A stretch of 64,000 nt of DNA, taken from assembly GCA_049487715.1 (NCBI GenBank), contig CP150571.1, positions 496,001-560,000 of the forward strand. The letters run 5' to 3'. The translations under genes were made by a program, and so were the position numbers. The notes beneath the pieces were generated by a model that saw only the letters and a list, made by a program, of their open reading frames with translations, did not search any database and was not told the DNA's origin. The DNA comes from Pycnococcus provasolii (Eukaryota > Chlorophyta > Pseudoscourfieldiophyceae > Pseudoscourfieldiales). Of the stretch, positions 18,963-30,972 are shown in pieces. The stretch's first letter is position 1. Every line of letters begins with the position of its first letter.

Positions 18963-20279
18963 GGTGGCCAGAATATTGAAGCAAGAAGCTAGAATGAAAA
19001 TGAAGGGAAGGGAAGCCGTGAATGAAAAGTCCGCTAATGAAGGACGCAGACTCTTGAAGAGAAGACCCGTGAGCAGATGTTGAAAATGAAAATAAAAATG
19101 AAAATGAAAATAAAGATGAAAATAAAAATGAACAATTCCTGGAAACATTCCGGGGAGATGCCTAACCCACCCTGTTCATTGTTGACAACGCAGCACAGCA
19201 CACAGCACAGCAACGTGCCCTACGATAGGTAGGTAGGTGGCCTTCGCTCGCTCGCTCGCTCTGAATTAGTGAATTCAGCATAGTCTCATGCAGGCCGCCT
19301 TGCATGGCACGCCGATCATTGCACGGGCAGGCCGGTCAACGCACACACACACCATGCATGCAGGCCATGCACACCACGCTGCTGGGATGGAATGATGGGA
19401 GGAGGGGAAATAAGGGAGTTCGCCGACGTAATCGCCCGACTAATACTGTATGGAAAGCAGTGCACCTGACGATTAACCTTAGACTAGCTAAGCATTTCAT
19501 AGACTACGCCTGGTTGTTATGAGCTAACCTTTTACGCCTTAACCTTACACTCAGAATGTTAAGTTGTGTATGTATTGTTCCTCTCAATTCTTCTTGTACT
19601 GTCCCATAGTATGATAGGGGCCTTCCTACCTACTATAGTCTATTATTGTATCATCATCGTGTTTTCATCATGGGCAGGAACTCCTTCCTATAGGCTTCTC
19701 TTTGCTCGTTCCATTGTCTCGATCCAAGGTTGCGTTGCCGCGAACGTCGGTCGTGTCATTCCATGTCTTGACTGTTGATCGTCTTGTTGATTGATTGATC
19801 GTCTTGTTGATTGATCGTCTTGTTGCTTGATCGTCTTGTTGATTGTCTTGTTGTCGAATCCATAACCAAGCAGATGATTTTGCAAGTGGATGATTTTGCC
19901 GCCACCGCTTGCAAAATCATCCACTATGCGAGGTCAGTATAGTCAAATAATATTATAGGGTGGGTGCAAGTGGCATGGGATCACGCTATCCGTCAACAAC
20001 CTAGCGTCACCATTTTCTTCTTTTTTCTTCTCAAATCTATTTGGCCGCGCCGTCATCGTCATCCACGATGACGGTGTGCAAAAAAAAAAAAAAACGGGAC
20101 ATTTGGTCCAATACCTGATTGAATTTTCCGCTCTTTCCGCACATTTTTCATTTTTTTTTGGAGTTTGAGATTTGAGCCTCAAGCGATATTAAAATTATTA
20201 GTTCGATTTCGAGAATACTCCCCTTTTTCCCGGAAATACGCGCAGTCTTTTTTTTAAGTATTTTTTTTAATTTCTGGCC
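18963..20279. other. Long divergent intergenic region with simple repeats and a hairpin
   Basis: The region separates the EF-hand and PhoD-like genes, which point away from each other. It contains AAAATGAAAAT-type runs (19080-19130), CGCTCG triplets (about 19246-19261), a GATCGTCTTGTTGATT-like tandem (about 19778-19855), an inverted repeat (about 19883-19923, arms reading GGATGATTTTGC and its complement), and a poly-A run (20081-20094). Small frames here lack protein-like composition. No RNA gene was recognised. Confidence 0.5.
19883..19923. repeat. Perfect inverted repeat (stem-loop)
   Basis: The word AGTGGATGATTTTGC is followed, after about ten bases, by its complement GCAAAATCATCCACT, giving a stem of about 15 base pairs. 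A second partial copy of GATGATTTTGCAAG just upstream (about 19872) can pair with the same right arm. It lies in non-coding AT-rich DNA; it may be a folded RNA element or a relic of a small transposable element. Confidence 0.6.
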
Positions 20280-20357
20280 ATGGCGTCGTCTCGTCTGAGA
20301 GGTCGTGGTGGTGGTGGTGACGTCGGTGTCGGTGTCGGTGGTGTCGTCGGTGGTGGT

Positions 20358-20391
<34 letters not shown>

Positions 20392-22094
20392 GTGACGTCG
20401 GTGTCGGTGTCGGTGTCGGTGGTGGTGTCGGTGGTGACGCCGGTGTCGGTGTCGGTGTCGGTGGTGTCGGTGTCGGTGTCGGTGGTGACGTCGGTGTCGG
20501 TGTCGGTGTCAGTGGTGGTGGTGGTGAAGACCTTGATGAGGTGAGTTTTCAGAGTAGTAGTAGTACTCTTAGTGCACCTTCGTCTACTTTTAGGTCTTTG
20601 GGGTCTTGGCAGCGTCGTTCTATGTCCTCCTCTCCTGCTGGTGACTCCGGTGCTCATGATGATACTCATGCTTACGCTGCTCACGAAGGTGCTCACGGCG
20701 CTCATGATGATGCTAACGAAGTCGTCTCTGGTGCTAACGAAGTAATCTCCATAGCGCTCGGCTCTTGTAGTAAGACGCACAGACACCAGCCCGCTTGGGA
20801 CATGCTGCTGAGGTCGCGATGGAAGCCGCACGCGTTCGCGTGGATGGGAGACATCGTGTACACGGACGTCAAGTCCAAGTACGGAGGAGAGAAACGCATA
20901 CGAGACGAGTACGCGTGGCAGAGCAGCCATGACGCGTACCGCAGATTCGTTCAAGAGGTGGGCACCGTCGTCGGAACGTGGGACGACCACGACTTTTGGG
21001 GAAACAATGCCGCAGGCACGGAGGTTCCCGCCGAGGAGGTGGCGGTGGCACACGACGCGCACGTGCGGTTCATTGGCGACCCGCCGTCATCCGTGCGGTG
21101 GAAAAGGAAAGGCGTGTACAACGCACGCTACTTGGCATACCTTCGCGGCGACGAGCGGCGCGTCGTCGACCTCGGCGACGGCGAGGATGGGAGTGTGTCG
21201 TCCAAGGTGAGCAACGCGCGCGTCGTGCAGCTGCTGCTAATGGATACACGCACGTTCTTACACCGCGAGCGACATGACCCGCTCGGGGATGAGCAGTGGG
21301 CCTGGCTCGAAAGGCACCTCGCCGAGCCGGCGGACGTGCGCATCGTGGTGAGCAGCATACAGGTGCTCAGCAACACGCGAAGGCTCGTCTACCCGTTCCC
21401 GGTCGAGACGTGGGCGAAATGGCCCAAGTCGAGAAGCCGGCTGCTCAGCCTCGTGGGAAACTCCACGGGCGCCGCGGTTCTGATGAGCGGGGACGTTCAC
21501 ATGGCAGAGATTGCCGCGTTGCCCCCTCGCTGCGTACCGGAAATGCGCGGACGGGTGACCGTGGACTTCACGTCGAGTGGCATGACGCACACGCTGCGCG
21601 AAATGCTTGACCGAAAGTTGCTGTTCGGCATCCCGCCGCTGAAATTTCTACACCGCACGCTCTTTCCTGCGCATGGTGGTGGAGTGTTGCACGCATTTTT
21701 CCCGCGGCATTTTGGGAAGAAACCACGCTTCGACATGCGCAATGTTGCACACCTTTCGATCGACTTTACGAACGACGAGCTTGTCGCCACGTCTCTCAGC
21801 TTGGAGCCAGAGGACAGCACAGATCCCGCGGCTATAACTTGGAAATCTTCCCTGCGAGCGCTCACGGCTAACAACGAGGTGGCGGCGCAGCACACGGCGA
21901 CGCTGCCTGCGCATTCGGATGCGCATGCTCCATGTTTTGAGGATGAGCTCAGCTTCCTTTTGCGCAGTCAGATGCACATTATTTTCTTCTTCTACGTCTG
22001 TGCCTTGCTGCTATCTCCCGTCGTTACCGCGTGGAGCATCCGGCGTTGGTGGTCGCGGCGAGGTGCGCGTCGTCGCACCGGCAAGCGCGAGTGA
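20280..22094 (+). CDS. PhoD-like metallophosphatase with C-terminal membrane anchor
   Basis: The product is 604 residues. From about 160 it follows the PhoD-like (MPP_PhoD) fold: IALGSCSKTHRHQPAWD, the metal-binding WMGDIVYTD (about 187-195), GTWDDHDFWGNN (about 235-246), a LLLMDTRTFLH segment (about 320) and LMSGDVHMAEIAALPP (about 400-415). A hydrophobic helix, IIFFFYVCALLLSPVVTAW (about 565-583), and a basic tail form a C-terminal anchor. Members are phosphodiesterases or alkaline phosphatases, often Ca- or Fe-dependent and involved in phosphate or phospholipid turnover. Residues 10-80 are an odd Gly/Val run encoded by a TCGGTG repeat, and no signal peptide precedes it. The ATG at 20280 is the first; a start within about 110-150 is also possible. 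TGTAA occurs at 22213-22217. Confidence 0.85.
20310..20525 (+). repeat. TCGGTG hexanucleotide array inside the PhoD-like gene
   Basis: About 30 imperfect copies of GGTGTC/GGTGGT run across 215 bases and encode only Gly and Val with rare Asp and Ala. On the minus strand the same DNA would encode a Thr/Asp run. The array is in frame and so may expand without breaking the gene. It could be a genuine disordered leader or lie in the 5' UTR if translation begins later. Confidence 0.9.
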
Positions 22095-22349
22095 AGGGAA
22101 GTCTTCGAATGCGTGTGTGCGCAACAGCCAGCCAGCTGCTGTATTTATTTATTTATTTATTGTAGGTGTACTTGTTTATAAATATATATTTGTTCATTTT
22201 TGGTTTGATATTGTAAGTTACTTTTTATCCATGGTTGGTTAGGGTTTAAGGCCTTTTGGATTCTTTCGCGGGCCCCTGGGACTGATTTCGAGGCAACAAC
22301 AACACTCCCCTTCCCCTTGACATAGTTCTAGTTTTCCCCTGGAAGTTCC

Positions 22350-25300
22350 ATGGCGTCACCACCTGAGCCTGGTGGTGGTGGTGGTTGTTTCGGCGGCGGC
22401 GGCTTCTGTGGTCTTGGCCTTGGCCGTGGTGGTGGCCTCCGTGGTGGTCTTGCCTCTCGCGTCTTGCCTCTTGGTGGTGGTGATTATGAAGGGGCTTCCG
22501 GTGGTCTTAGTGGGGACAGGTCGTCTGCCTCCGGTGACGCGAAAGTACTCACGGTCGCACTCGCTGGGGGACGTGGTGGGTTTGGAGGGAAACCGTCCAA
22601 GGGCGTGCTCGGGCAACTCGTCACGAGGCTTGGCGCGTCGGGAGTTAGCAGGGACGCGTTCTTCGCGCTTCTGCGCATAGGAGACCGAGACCCGCTCTCG
22701 GACCGCTTCTTCGCCAGCGCGTCAGGGGCGGGCGTCGCAGGCTCGAACGTCGCGTCGCGCGTTCCGCTGCGCGCCTTCTTGGCGAGGCTTGCCGCCGTAG
22801 GCGCGGAGCACGAGGCTTTCAGGAGGCACGGCGACGCATGGAGAGGTGTCTGGGGCGCGGCAACGCCTGGCGAGCGCGAGGCACGGTGCCGATTCGCCTT
22901 TCAGCTCTTCGACCTGAACGGGGATAGCCGCGTCTCCGCGCACGAAATGGCCACCGTGCTCGGAGACGCCATGGGGTACGACGAAACGAAAACAAGGCGC
23001 ATCATGGACCTGGCACTAGGACGTGACCGAAGTCTTGCAACCGCGTCAGGCGACGCGCTCGACTTGCCCGCCTTCCGCAAGCTCGTCATCAAGGCTCCAA
23101 ACGTCATGTACAAGTGCTTTGCGCTACACGAAATCTTGCTCGACCTGACCCATGGTGCTGCATCGCTGCTCGACGCCCTCGACGGCGGCGTGTCGGACCT
23201 AAACATTGCAGCACGCGAGGCTTCGGAGACGGCGGCGACGGACGTCGACGGGCTCATCGGGCGCTCCGAGGCGCCGCCACTTGCGCTACCCGCTGTGGCT
23301 TGGAACGCAGATGCAGGACTCGGTGCGCAGAGCCAGGGAACGAACGCGCTAGCTCTTCTGCCCGCCCCGCCTGCTCCAGCGCCCGCACCCGCGTCGGTGC
23401 ATCCGCCTCAGCCAACGAACTACGCCGCGCACGCTCCTAATCACGAACTTGCCAGTGCGTTTGATCAGAAGGTGATGGCCCCGCTGCGTGCCGCTGCGAG
23501 CGGTCAACAGAACTATGCAGCCCCCGATGCTGCCGCGCCGCCACCGCAGCGGCCCGCGACTGTTGGCGGTGACGTGCTATCGCGCCTGCGCGAAATGCGC
23601 ACCGCGGTGGACGAAGGACTCATCACCGAGACGGACTACGTCAGGATTAAGGAAAATATCGTTGGTGAGGCATCAAGCCACACCAAGAAGTCGCCGTCGC
23701 CGAATCGACGCGAGACGCCTCGGGAGGCTGCCAGGCGCGAGTTGCATGGAGAGGGGGCTGATCACCGCGTTGGTGGTTCCGCTCGGCGCATTGACATGGC
23801 GTCTGCGGCGATGCCGCCGGCTGTTGGAGGGCGTCTTCTTGGACCGATGGATGCGTACCCGCAGCCACCGATGAGTGCAAAAGCTGCGTCGCACCTGCTA
23901 CCGCCTTCGGATAGCTTTGGTGTCGTACATAACCATGAGCAGTATGCTATGGATCCTGTTAGGGCGAGCTGGCCGACAAATCCATCACAGCCGAGTGCCT
24001 CGGATCCCGCACTGCAGAAGTTTCCTCCTACGAAGAGCCACTTCGACTCAAGCGGCGACGAGGCTGAGCCATCGCTCCACGACGCGCCCAAAAATGCGTG
24101 GAATTCCAACGTGAGGAGTATGCCCGACTCGCCTGCGGCGGTGCGCATCGCGGAAAAGTGGCGAACAAGTCTTGGCAGAGATAGGGAAGGTGGTGGCAAC
24201 AACGCCCAGACATCCGCGCCGGCGGCGGCATCGAAAAGGCCAGCGGGTGGTCGAGGTGGAGCCGATCGCCGTAGAGCCCAGCGGCTTCTCGCCGAGGCAT
24301 ATCAGAGTGCCGTGAATGGCGACCTCGAGCGGTTGCAGAAGCGTCTAAGCAGCGGCGAAGTGCACGTCGCCGATCGCTGCATGATCTCGGAGCAAGGTGC
24401 CGATGGGAAGGTTGCCTATGTTCCCGCGGGCGGTCAAACGCTTTTGCACGCCGCCGCCTCTGCTGGACGAAGGGAGGTGTGCGAGCTCTTACTTCACTAC
24501 GGCGCCGATAGGAAGACGCTCGACGACGAAGGACGCACGGCCGACGCCGTGGCAATGGATGCGGGATACGTAGCACTTGCGCAGATGCTTCTTCCCACAC
24601 CTAGGCCAGCTCCGCCAGCAAAGGTTGGCGCCGCCGTAAATTCCGTGCCTTTCGACGAGCCGCGCGCAGTGCCTGCGCGCGTGCTCAGCCCTGACACGCC
24701 ATCTCCTGAGCCTGAGAAATCTATGGATCCTAGCAGATTGCAATCCGAGACGCCAGTCTCCTTAAGTTCGCCAGGTGAGAGACCATCTGAGGAGGTGTCG
24801 CCTGAACCTCCAGGACCGACGCCTGGTCCGACGCTCGACGAGGAAAGCTCTCTGCTGTCGGTGCCGGCGCAGTCTCCGGAGAATAAACCGTTACCGGATC
24901 CTTTTTCTTCCGGCCCCTCAACTGACCAGCCGGACGTCCCGGTGGCAAATGCTCATCAGCCTGGCCCGATGACTACGAGATACATGGCGATGCCAACAAC
25001 GCGACTCGAGGCGGCGGCTGCGCGAGCAAGTCTCCTTGATACAAAGGTGGCAGAACAGACCCGTGAGCATGATCAGGCTATAGCGCGCCTAGAACGCGAG
25101 GTGCTTGAAATGCAAGAGCGAGCCAAGCCACCGAAGTCTGCTGCACCACAGCCACCCGCAACGGCACCACCGCCGGCTGACCCGTACGCAAATGCGATGC
25201 AACCTTCGAATGCTTACCACCATCACCAAATGCAACCGCAACTGCCGCATCCTCCTGCAACTGCGGCACCGCCGTTTCCCGTTGCTGCTCAAGCACATGC

Positions 25301-26219
25301 CATGCAAGCTGCATCGCAGGCTGCAGATAAGCAGATCCAAGTGCAGATGAGAAAGGCGGCGGAGGCTGCAGCGTTAGCAGCAGAACAGGAGGCGCAACGA
25401 TTTGAGGAGCAGATGCGGCAAAAACGAGAGGTGCGTCTTCGATAATTTGTTTTACACACTGCTTTCTAAGGACCTGCTGCAGCCGATGACGATTCTTTAT
25501 ACTCCAGCTATCGCTGAGTTATTGCAATGATGATAACAACATCTACACTATACAAACTGCTTTATTTTTATTGCTGAGGCTACACATCGCTTACTAAGAA
25601 AAATGTGCTGTGGAAGGATATAATAGTCATGCAATAATGCCCGTGCTAACAGACCTGTGACCACACTCCATCCCCATCTCCATCCCCATCCCTCCCAACT
25701 ACAAAACTAAACTAAAATCAGGCGGAGGCAGCTCGTCTCGCGCATCTGCAAGAGATGCAAGTGGCTGCAGCAGCTGAGGAAGCTCGCAGAAAACAAGAGG
25801 CCAACGCGGCGTATGCCGAGGCATTACGAGCTCGCAAGGCAGCTGAGATGAATCGCATACAAGCTAGCACAGCTGAAGCTGAATTGGCCAAAGCAAGGAA
25901 GGAAGCGCAATCAATTGTCGATTCTGACGAGGAGATCAAGAAGCTCGAGGAAAAGCATGCGATGGAAAGGGTTGTTAGCCCCGCGAAAACACCCGCAGAC
26001 GAGCTTGAGGAGGCTCCTAAAAAGGAGCAAAAGCCAGGCCCGATGACATCTAGATACCTTGCAATGCCAACGACCCGGCTTGAAGCGGAGGCTGTCCGCG
26101 CTGGCCAATTTGACCCGTCGATTGCGGATCAAACACGCGAGCACGAGGAGGAGATTGCTCGTTTGGAGCAAGAGGTGATTGCCATGGCAAAAGCGCGGAT
26201 GTTGACGCCCGCACTGTGA
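22350..26219 (+). CDS. EF-hand/ankyrin-repeat protein with duplicated C-terminal motif (two exons)
   Basis: The model is exon 1 22350-25430 and exon 2 25722-26219, with a GTGCGT donor, an AAATCAG acceptor and phase 0, giving 1192 residues. One EF-hand loop, DLNGDSRVSAHE, lies near 187-198. A short SHOCT-like helix pair (LREMRTAVDEGLITETDY, about 410-428) follows. Ankyrin-type repeats are at about 650-750 (GGQTLLHAAASAGRREVCEL). The C-terminus has two copies of an unrecognised module starting PGPMTTRYMAMPTTRLEA and PGPMTSRYLAMPTTRLEA, each followed by TREH and a helix, separated by a Gln/Ala/Arg-rich coiled coil that the intron interrupts. A signalling scaffold is possible but unproven. The next gene on the other strand ends 35 bases after the stop. 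Confidence 0.8.
25431..25721 (+). other. Intron of the EF-hand/ankyrin gene
   Basis: The intron is 291 bases, AT-richer than the exons, bounded by GTGCGT and TCAG, and contains several in-frame stops. Joining at these sites keeps the coiled coil in frame (QKRE followed by AEAARLAHLQEMQ). Confidence 0.8.
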
Positions 26220-26254
26220 AAAACAATTATGCAAATGACAATGTACAATACTTT

Positions 26255-29200
26255 TTACATACAGCTATTCGATGTTGTGGACACGGGGCCCACCATCTTC
26301 AGCGCGTGTGACACAAGGGCACTCGGGCTTAGAGCAATTGTCGTAGTTCTGCCATCCGCCGTGGCTATGGCTAGACTTTCGTCTGAGTCTGAACCAAAGG
26401 CGATGCTAACAATCGCCGTTTCCGGGATGCCAGAGCTGAGTGCGTTCACATCGCCCAGGGCATGAGCTGTTGCAACGGGATTTAGGCACGAAGGCTGGCC
26501 AGCCTCCGACCACGCAGCATTTGTCACGCGAATCTGTCCTTTAGCATCGCCCGTGACGAGAAACGTGCCACTGGGTGAGAAGGTAACTCCTAAAATGGGC
26601 GCAGTGTGGATGTTCACAAAGCTCACAACGGGTCGAAAGGATTTAATTTCGCTGCTGGCTGTGACGAAATAGACGTGAACGCGACCTTGCCGCGTTCCAA
26701 CGGCGACGAACCTGTCGTCCGGGCTCCAGTCAAGGCTAGCAACACCGTCCCCAGAGTCGGGCGTGTATAGCACCGAGCGCGTCTCCACCCGTGGCGCATT
26801 CGCGTCGTTGAAACTGTAGAATACAATCGCACCCGACGCGGTGCCAGCCACGGCACGCTTCGCGTCGCCGTGCGCGAATCTCGCTGCTGTATAAGGATCG
26901 CTCATACTTCTCTCGACTGCGAAGAGATGCAATGAGGACGAGGCTGCGCCGCTGTTGCTGGTATCGTACACTTTTATCGAATCACTTTGTAGCAACAGCA
27001 CACGCCCAGCGGCAGCATCAAGAGTCTGAAGATTTTGCAGACTCTTAGTGCTCTCGGCTGCTGTGGCCTGCGTGATCGCAGTCGTGGAGGTGGTGGCGGA
27101 GGTGGTGGAGGTGGTGGAGGTGGTGGAGATGTCGGACCGATTTTTTGTGAAAGGGCTATCATCACCGAGACTGTCTAGGAAGGGAGATTTCGACGGTGCG
27201 GTAGGTGGACGCGGAGGAGGCGATGGAGCTGGCGGTGCAACGACCATGCGAGGTGCAGACATGGTTCCTGCACGAGCGTCCCACAGCCACACGGATTCGC
27301 CGCATGCATACAAAAGGTACGGATCCTTGTGGTCCCATACGAGGCTGCGAATATTAGTAGAACTCCCGTCTTGAGAGCCAGCTTTGCCTTCGCATTTCAG
27401 GGCATGCGCAAATGTCTTCTGCGGGAGGAGATAGATGGACACCCAAGTTCCACCTCCAACCGCAAGTGCGGCTCCATCGAAGCTGATACCCAAGTATGCG
27501 GCTGTCTTAGAGGAGGAGGGGGGGATGGAAGAGATGGGAGCCGGATGACTTGCATTCGCACGGGCGGCGAGACGAATCAGCAGACGTGCCCTCGCCATGG
27601 CATCATCGGACGACGTGCGCGTGTGTACCGCCGCACTTGTCGCGGCAGCTAGCGAGCGAATCTCCGCATCCGAAGATGCGGCTGCCTCCTCCGCGTCGCG
27701 AAGCGACAGCTTAACCACCGAGGCATTCCCGTTTGCCCATGCCGAGCGCAGTTCTGAAAATGGTACAAGATTCGCGGGTGGCGACGTTGTCGTGGGGTTA
27801 GCCAACGGCGGCGATGACGATGACGATGACGATGACGCAGTGCATGGCGACGATGGCGGCAACAACTCGTTCGGGATGCCCAGAAACAGTAGAACGATGC
27901 ATGCCGCGGCGACAAGAAGAAGCGTGAGCGCGATGAGAATCGCAGACCGCGTGCGCCGGGCGAGTGCCGAGGTGGCGCCGGCGGCCGAAGCGTGAAGTAC
28001 AGCATTTTGTGCCATCGTGAGCGGCGGGCACAGCGACTGCGCGGGCTTGTGCGCAAGTCGCATTGTCTGCTCTGTCCACGCTTGCATCGACTTGAGTTCT
28101 TGGGGCGAAAAGAGCCAAACGCGCGCAGCTGCAGCCCCCTCGCCCAAGGAGTCGCGCTGCTCGACGTAGCGCACGGCATGCCACAAGACGCGCGCGTGCA
28201 TTTCGTTCTGTCTGAGATTTCGCGTAACCGCGCGAATGGCAAAGTTGTCAACCTGCGACACGTCGCGACCTGCGTAGTCCTCCGAAGGGCGACAGAAGCA
28301 GACCATGCCAGCGTTGACATCCCTTCGGATGCGATTGAGGAGAAGCCCAACGCTCTTTGACGAACACCTGAGGAATGGGCACAGCGCATCTTCCTCGATG
28401 GCGTCCACGCCCTCTCCCGCCGCCGCCTTCGAGTAGCGCGCTCGCTCGAGGCTTGGAATCCAGATCCGTGCCTGGTTCTGAGCTAGCTCTGCACTTGACG
28501 TCCAGAGAAGCTCGGTGCCTCGAGGCGACTTGAGCGTATCGTAGGCGGCGGCGTCGAGCACGACAAATACGAGCGACTTGCCGTGATACAGCGCTGTTGC
28601 AATCTGCGCTAGACCCTCGAAGCTTCGCAAGAGCGAAAGCTCGAGGAAGCACACCACCTTGCTTGCGCGCAGCAGCTTGCGCTCCCATCGCGCCATGGCG
28701 GCGGACATCTTCACGTCATTCTGGGCAGTGCTAGCGTCCCTTGTTGCGGCAAGAGGCGCGGCGCTTAAGTCCAGCGGTGGCGGTGCGATGAGCGACTTTG
28801 CTCCGTGTCCACTTTCTTCGTCCATTCCGTTGTTCTGCTCAGCCGCCTTGTCGAGCACGTCCACGTACACGTGCAGCGTGCTCGACAAGCCGCGCGTCGG
28901 CGACGGCTCCGAGAGCAGCAAGCTGAGTATCCTGTACTTGGTTGTAGCCGCGAACGGGTCTGTGGCTCGCCTGCTGTGTACGGCAAACACGTCCATCGCA
29001 ACAAAGTCGTTAGGAGTCGCGTCGCGTGCGTCCGCGGCACTGTCGTCGACGGGTTTGCGTGCGGACTCGCGTCTCACGAAAGCCGCGAGCGCGGTTTGTG
29101 AGGCTTGCGCGGCGTGCTGTTGCTTGCTTTGTGCGGTTTGCGGCGTCGGCGGAGGCTGCTGGTTCTGCTGCTCTTGGTTCCTCTGTTGTTGTTCAGGCTG

Positions 29201-29697
29201 CTCCCTATTGTTCAGTTCGGCGTATGCCGCTTGTCCCAAAGAGGTGATGGCGACGGGAGGCGGCAGGTATCCCCTTTGCCTGCTTTGGTTGTTGTTGTTG
29301 TTGTTGTTGTTGTGTTCATCACCAACGGAGGCGGCTGGCAGCTCCTCCTTCGCATGAAAGGTACATCCCCATGGCCGTCGCCAGGATGGAAATAAGCACC
29401 AGAAACATGGGCCTGAGAAGCCTGTGAAATCATGTTAAGCTGCGCCGTTGACGACACCTCCTCAGCGGGTAGCTGCGAACCACCACCCCCACCCCCCTCT
29501 GAACTCAACAACGACTGAGGCCCTAAAACTTCTCCAACACCAGGAGCCTGCACAGCCACATCAGAGTCTTCTTCTTCATCAGCAACATCATCCTCATCAT
29601 CGACATACACGTCGTTACGATAGTACGACCCATAGGCATTACCACGCCAATCTTCTTCTTCGTGAACACGAACACGAACGGGATCGGGGGCGGCCAT
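26255..29697 (-). CDS. Membrane protein with WD40 propeller and possible TIR-like N-terminal domain (two exons)
   Basis: The main exon, open from about 29430 to 26255, has three parts. The first is about 300 residues of alternating strands and helices (KYRILSLLLSE, LHVYVDVLDKA, LLRASKVVCFLELSLLRSF, GKSLVFVVLDAA). The second is one strong TM helix (ILIALTLLLVAAACIVLLF). The third is a WD40-type propeller (AAYLGISFDGAALAVGG, VASLDWSPDDRFVAVGT, APILGVTFSPSGTFLVTGD). No ATG opens this frame. A separate frame starting at the ATG at 29697 (MAAPDPVRVRVHEEED, acidic) overlaps it, so an intron in about 29640-29290 probably joins the two; a GTACTA donor with a CAAAGCAG acceptor is one phase-consistent choice. 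A GTT trinucleotide run lies at about 29290-29312. Function is unknown; the TIR reading rests on pattern only. Confidence 0.65.
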
Positions 29698-30574
29698 TAA
29701 GAAAAAAAGACGATTCTTCTTTTTTCAGGTATGGCGCGAACAAGGGAACGTCTTCTTTTATTGAGGTGGAGGTGGCAAAAGTGCTGTGGCAATATCCCCG
29801 CGTTCTAGATGGGCGGTCTTCCCACTCACTCGAGGCCGCGTTGTTGGACCCGCGCGTGTGTGTGTTGGAACTAAAGCCTGCTTTCCCACGCAAACGGCAA
29901 AGCAGGCCATTTTTGTTGGAAGCGGGCTGGGAATTCAAAACAAACCCCTAACCCTATCTATCGTAGCTATCGTAGCTATCGTAGGGCTATCGTAGGGGAC
30001 CCGTGATGGACCCGCGGGCCTTGGGCCATTGGGCCAAAGATTCAGCAAAGAAAGAAGAAGGTGTCACCGCCCCAACTAATAATGGCCAACTATGACGTAA
30101 TGGCCAACATTTGGCCAGAGTAAGAACTAAGAAGAATGCGGCGCGCGCGTTAGTTAACGCGGCGGCGCGCCATTTTGAAAACGGAACTGCAGTGAGCCAG
30201 TGACTGAAACCTGTGAGGTGAACCCCTAAACGGGATACGCCGAACTGCCAAAACCCCCAACAGGGAGGTATCACGTGATTCATCAGCCCCCCTTATGACG
30301 GGCAGTGCCCACTATGAGGAGGTTATCACGTGATCCCCCTCTCTCGAGGGACCTCCCTTAGTATCCTCCGTGTAACTCAACCACTCTTAACTTTTACTTA
30401 AGGTGTGTCTACCGTAGGCTTGGCGGTCTTACGTGTAGTGAAAGAGGACGGCTTGAGCTCGCCGCCACACTAGCTAGTGTTGGAAGTCCGCACACATAAT
30501 ACTTAAGTTTTAAAAGAGTAACTAAAGAAATCGCTTAAGAATTACTATTTGAATCAACCTTCTTCGAATCAACA
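29698..30574. other. Intergenic region with short tandem words
   Basis: Four copies of CTATCGTAG(GG) occur at about 29956-29996. The rest includes AT-rich DNA with CTTAAG palindromes (30398-30403, 30503-30508) and two copies of TATCACGTGAT (about 30270-30335) embedding the E-box-like CACGTG. No coding region is supported. Confidence 0.5.
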
Positions 30575-30972
30575 ATGGAGTTAGAAGAGGAAGAACTTGT
30601 CGCTCCCGTCCGGCCGCAAAGAATCACTCGTAACATGAGGTCAGGTGAACTGCTTAAGTTACAGCGCGAGACGTCTAAGGCCATACTTTCACACCTGATA
30701 TACGACATGGACGAGAAAGAATCGGAGAGCACCGTACGCTACGAAGGTGACTGTCCTGCCAGGCTGGAACGCGTTCTACCGAGGGAATCGACTACGACAA
30801 CCTCGAGCGAATCATCAAGTACGACGAAATCGACGAGTACGGAGACGACGACTGGAACTTGTGGTACACTCCGAAAGACCGACGTTTTCTCTACCGAATT
30901 CTTATGGATACACTAAGCCCAGCGGCCAAGGATATCGTCGAAAGGCAGGACAAGAACGGAATCCTAGTATAG
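30575..30972 (+). pseudogene. Frame-disrupted ORF, ankyrin-like tail
   Basis: The ATG at 30575 opens a Glu-rich frame (ELEEEELVAPVRPQRITRN) that remains protein-like to about 30777 (RLERVL). The sequence then becomes coding-like in another frame: TEGIDYDNLERIIKYDEID, GDDDWNLWYTPKDRRFLY and SPAAKDIVERQDKNGILV, ending at TAG 30970-30972. A single-base loss near 30778 would explain the change. An intron with its acceptor at TGCCAG (about 30761) would also do so, but the nearest GTACGC donor would make it only about 29 bases. The last segment recalls the start of an ankyrin repeat. Either a decayed gene or a sequence error is likely. Confidence 0.5.

Noticed and set aside
20148-21062. Minus-strand Thr/Asp repeat frame opposite the PhoD-like gene
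   Set aside because: It is the complement of the TCGGTG array, with no conserved segment, and overlaps a recognisable phosphatase.
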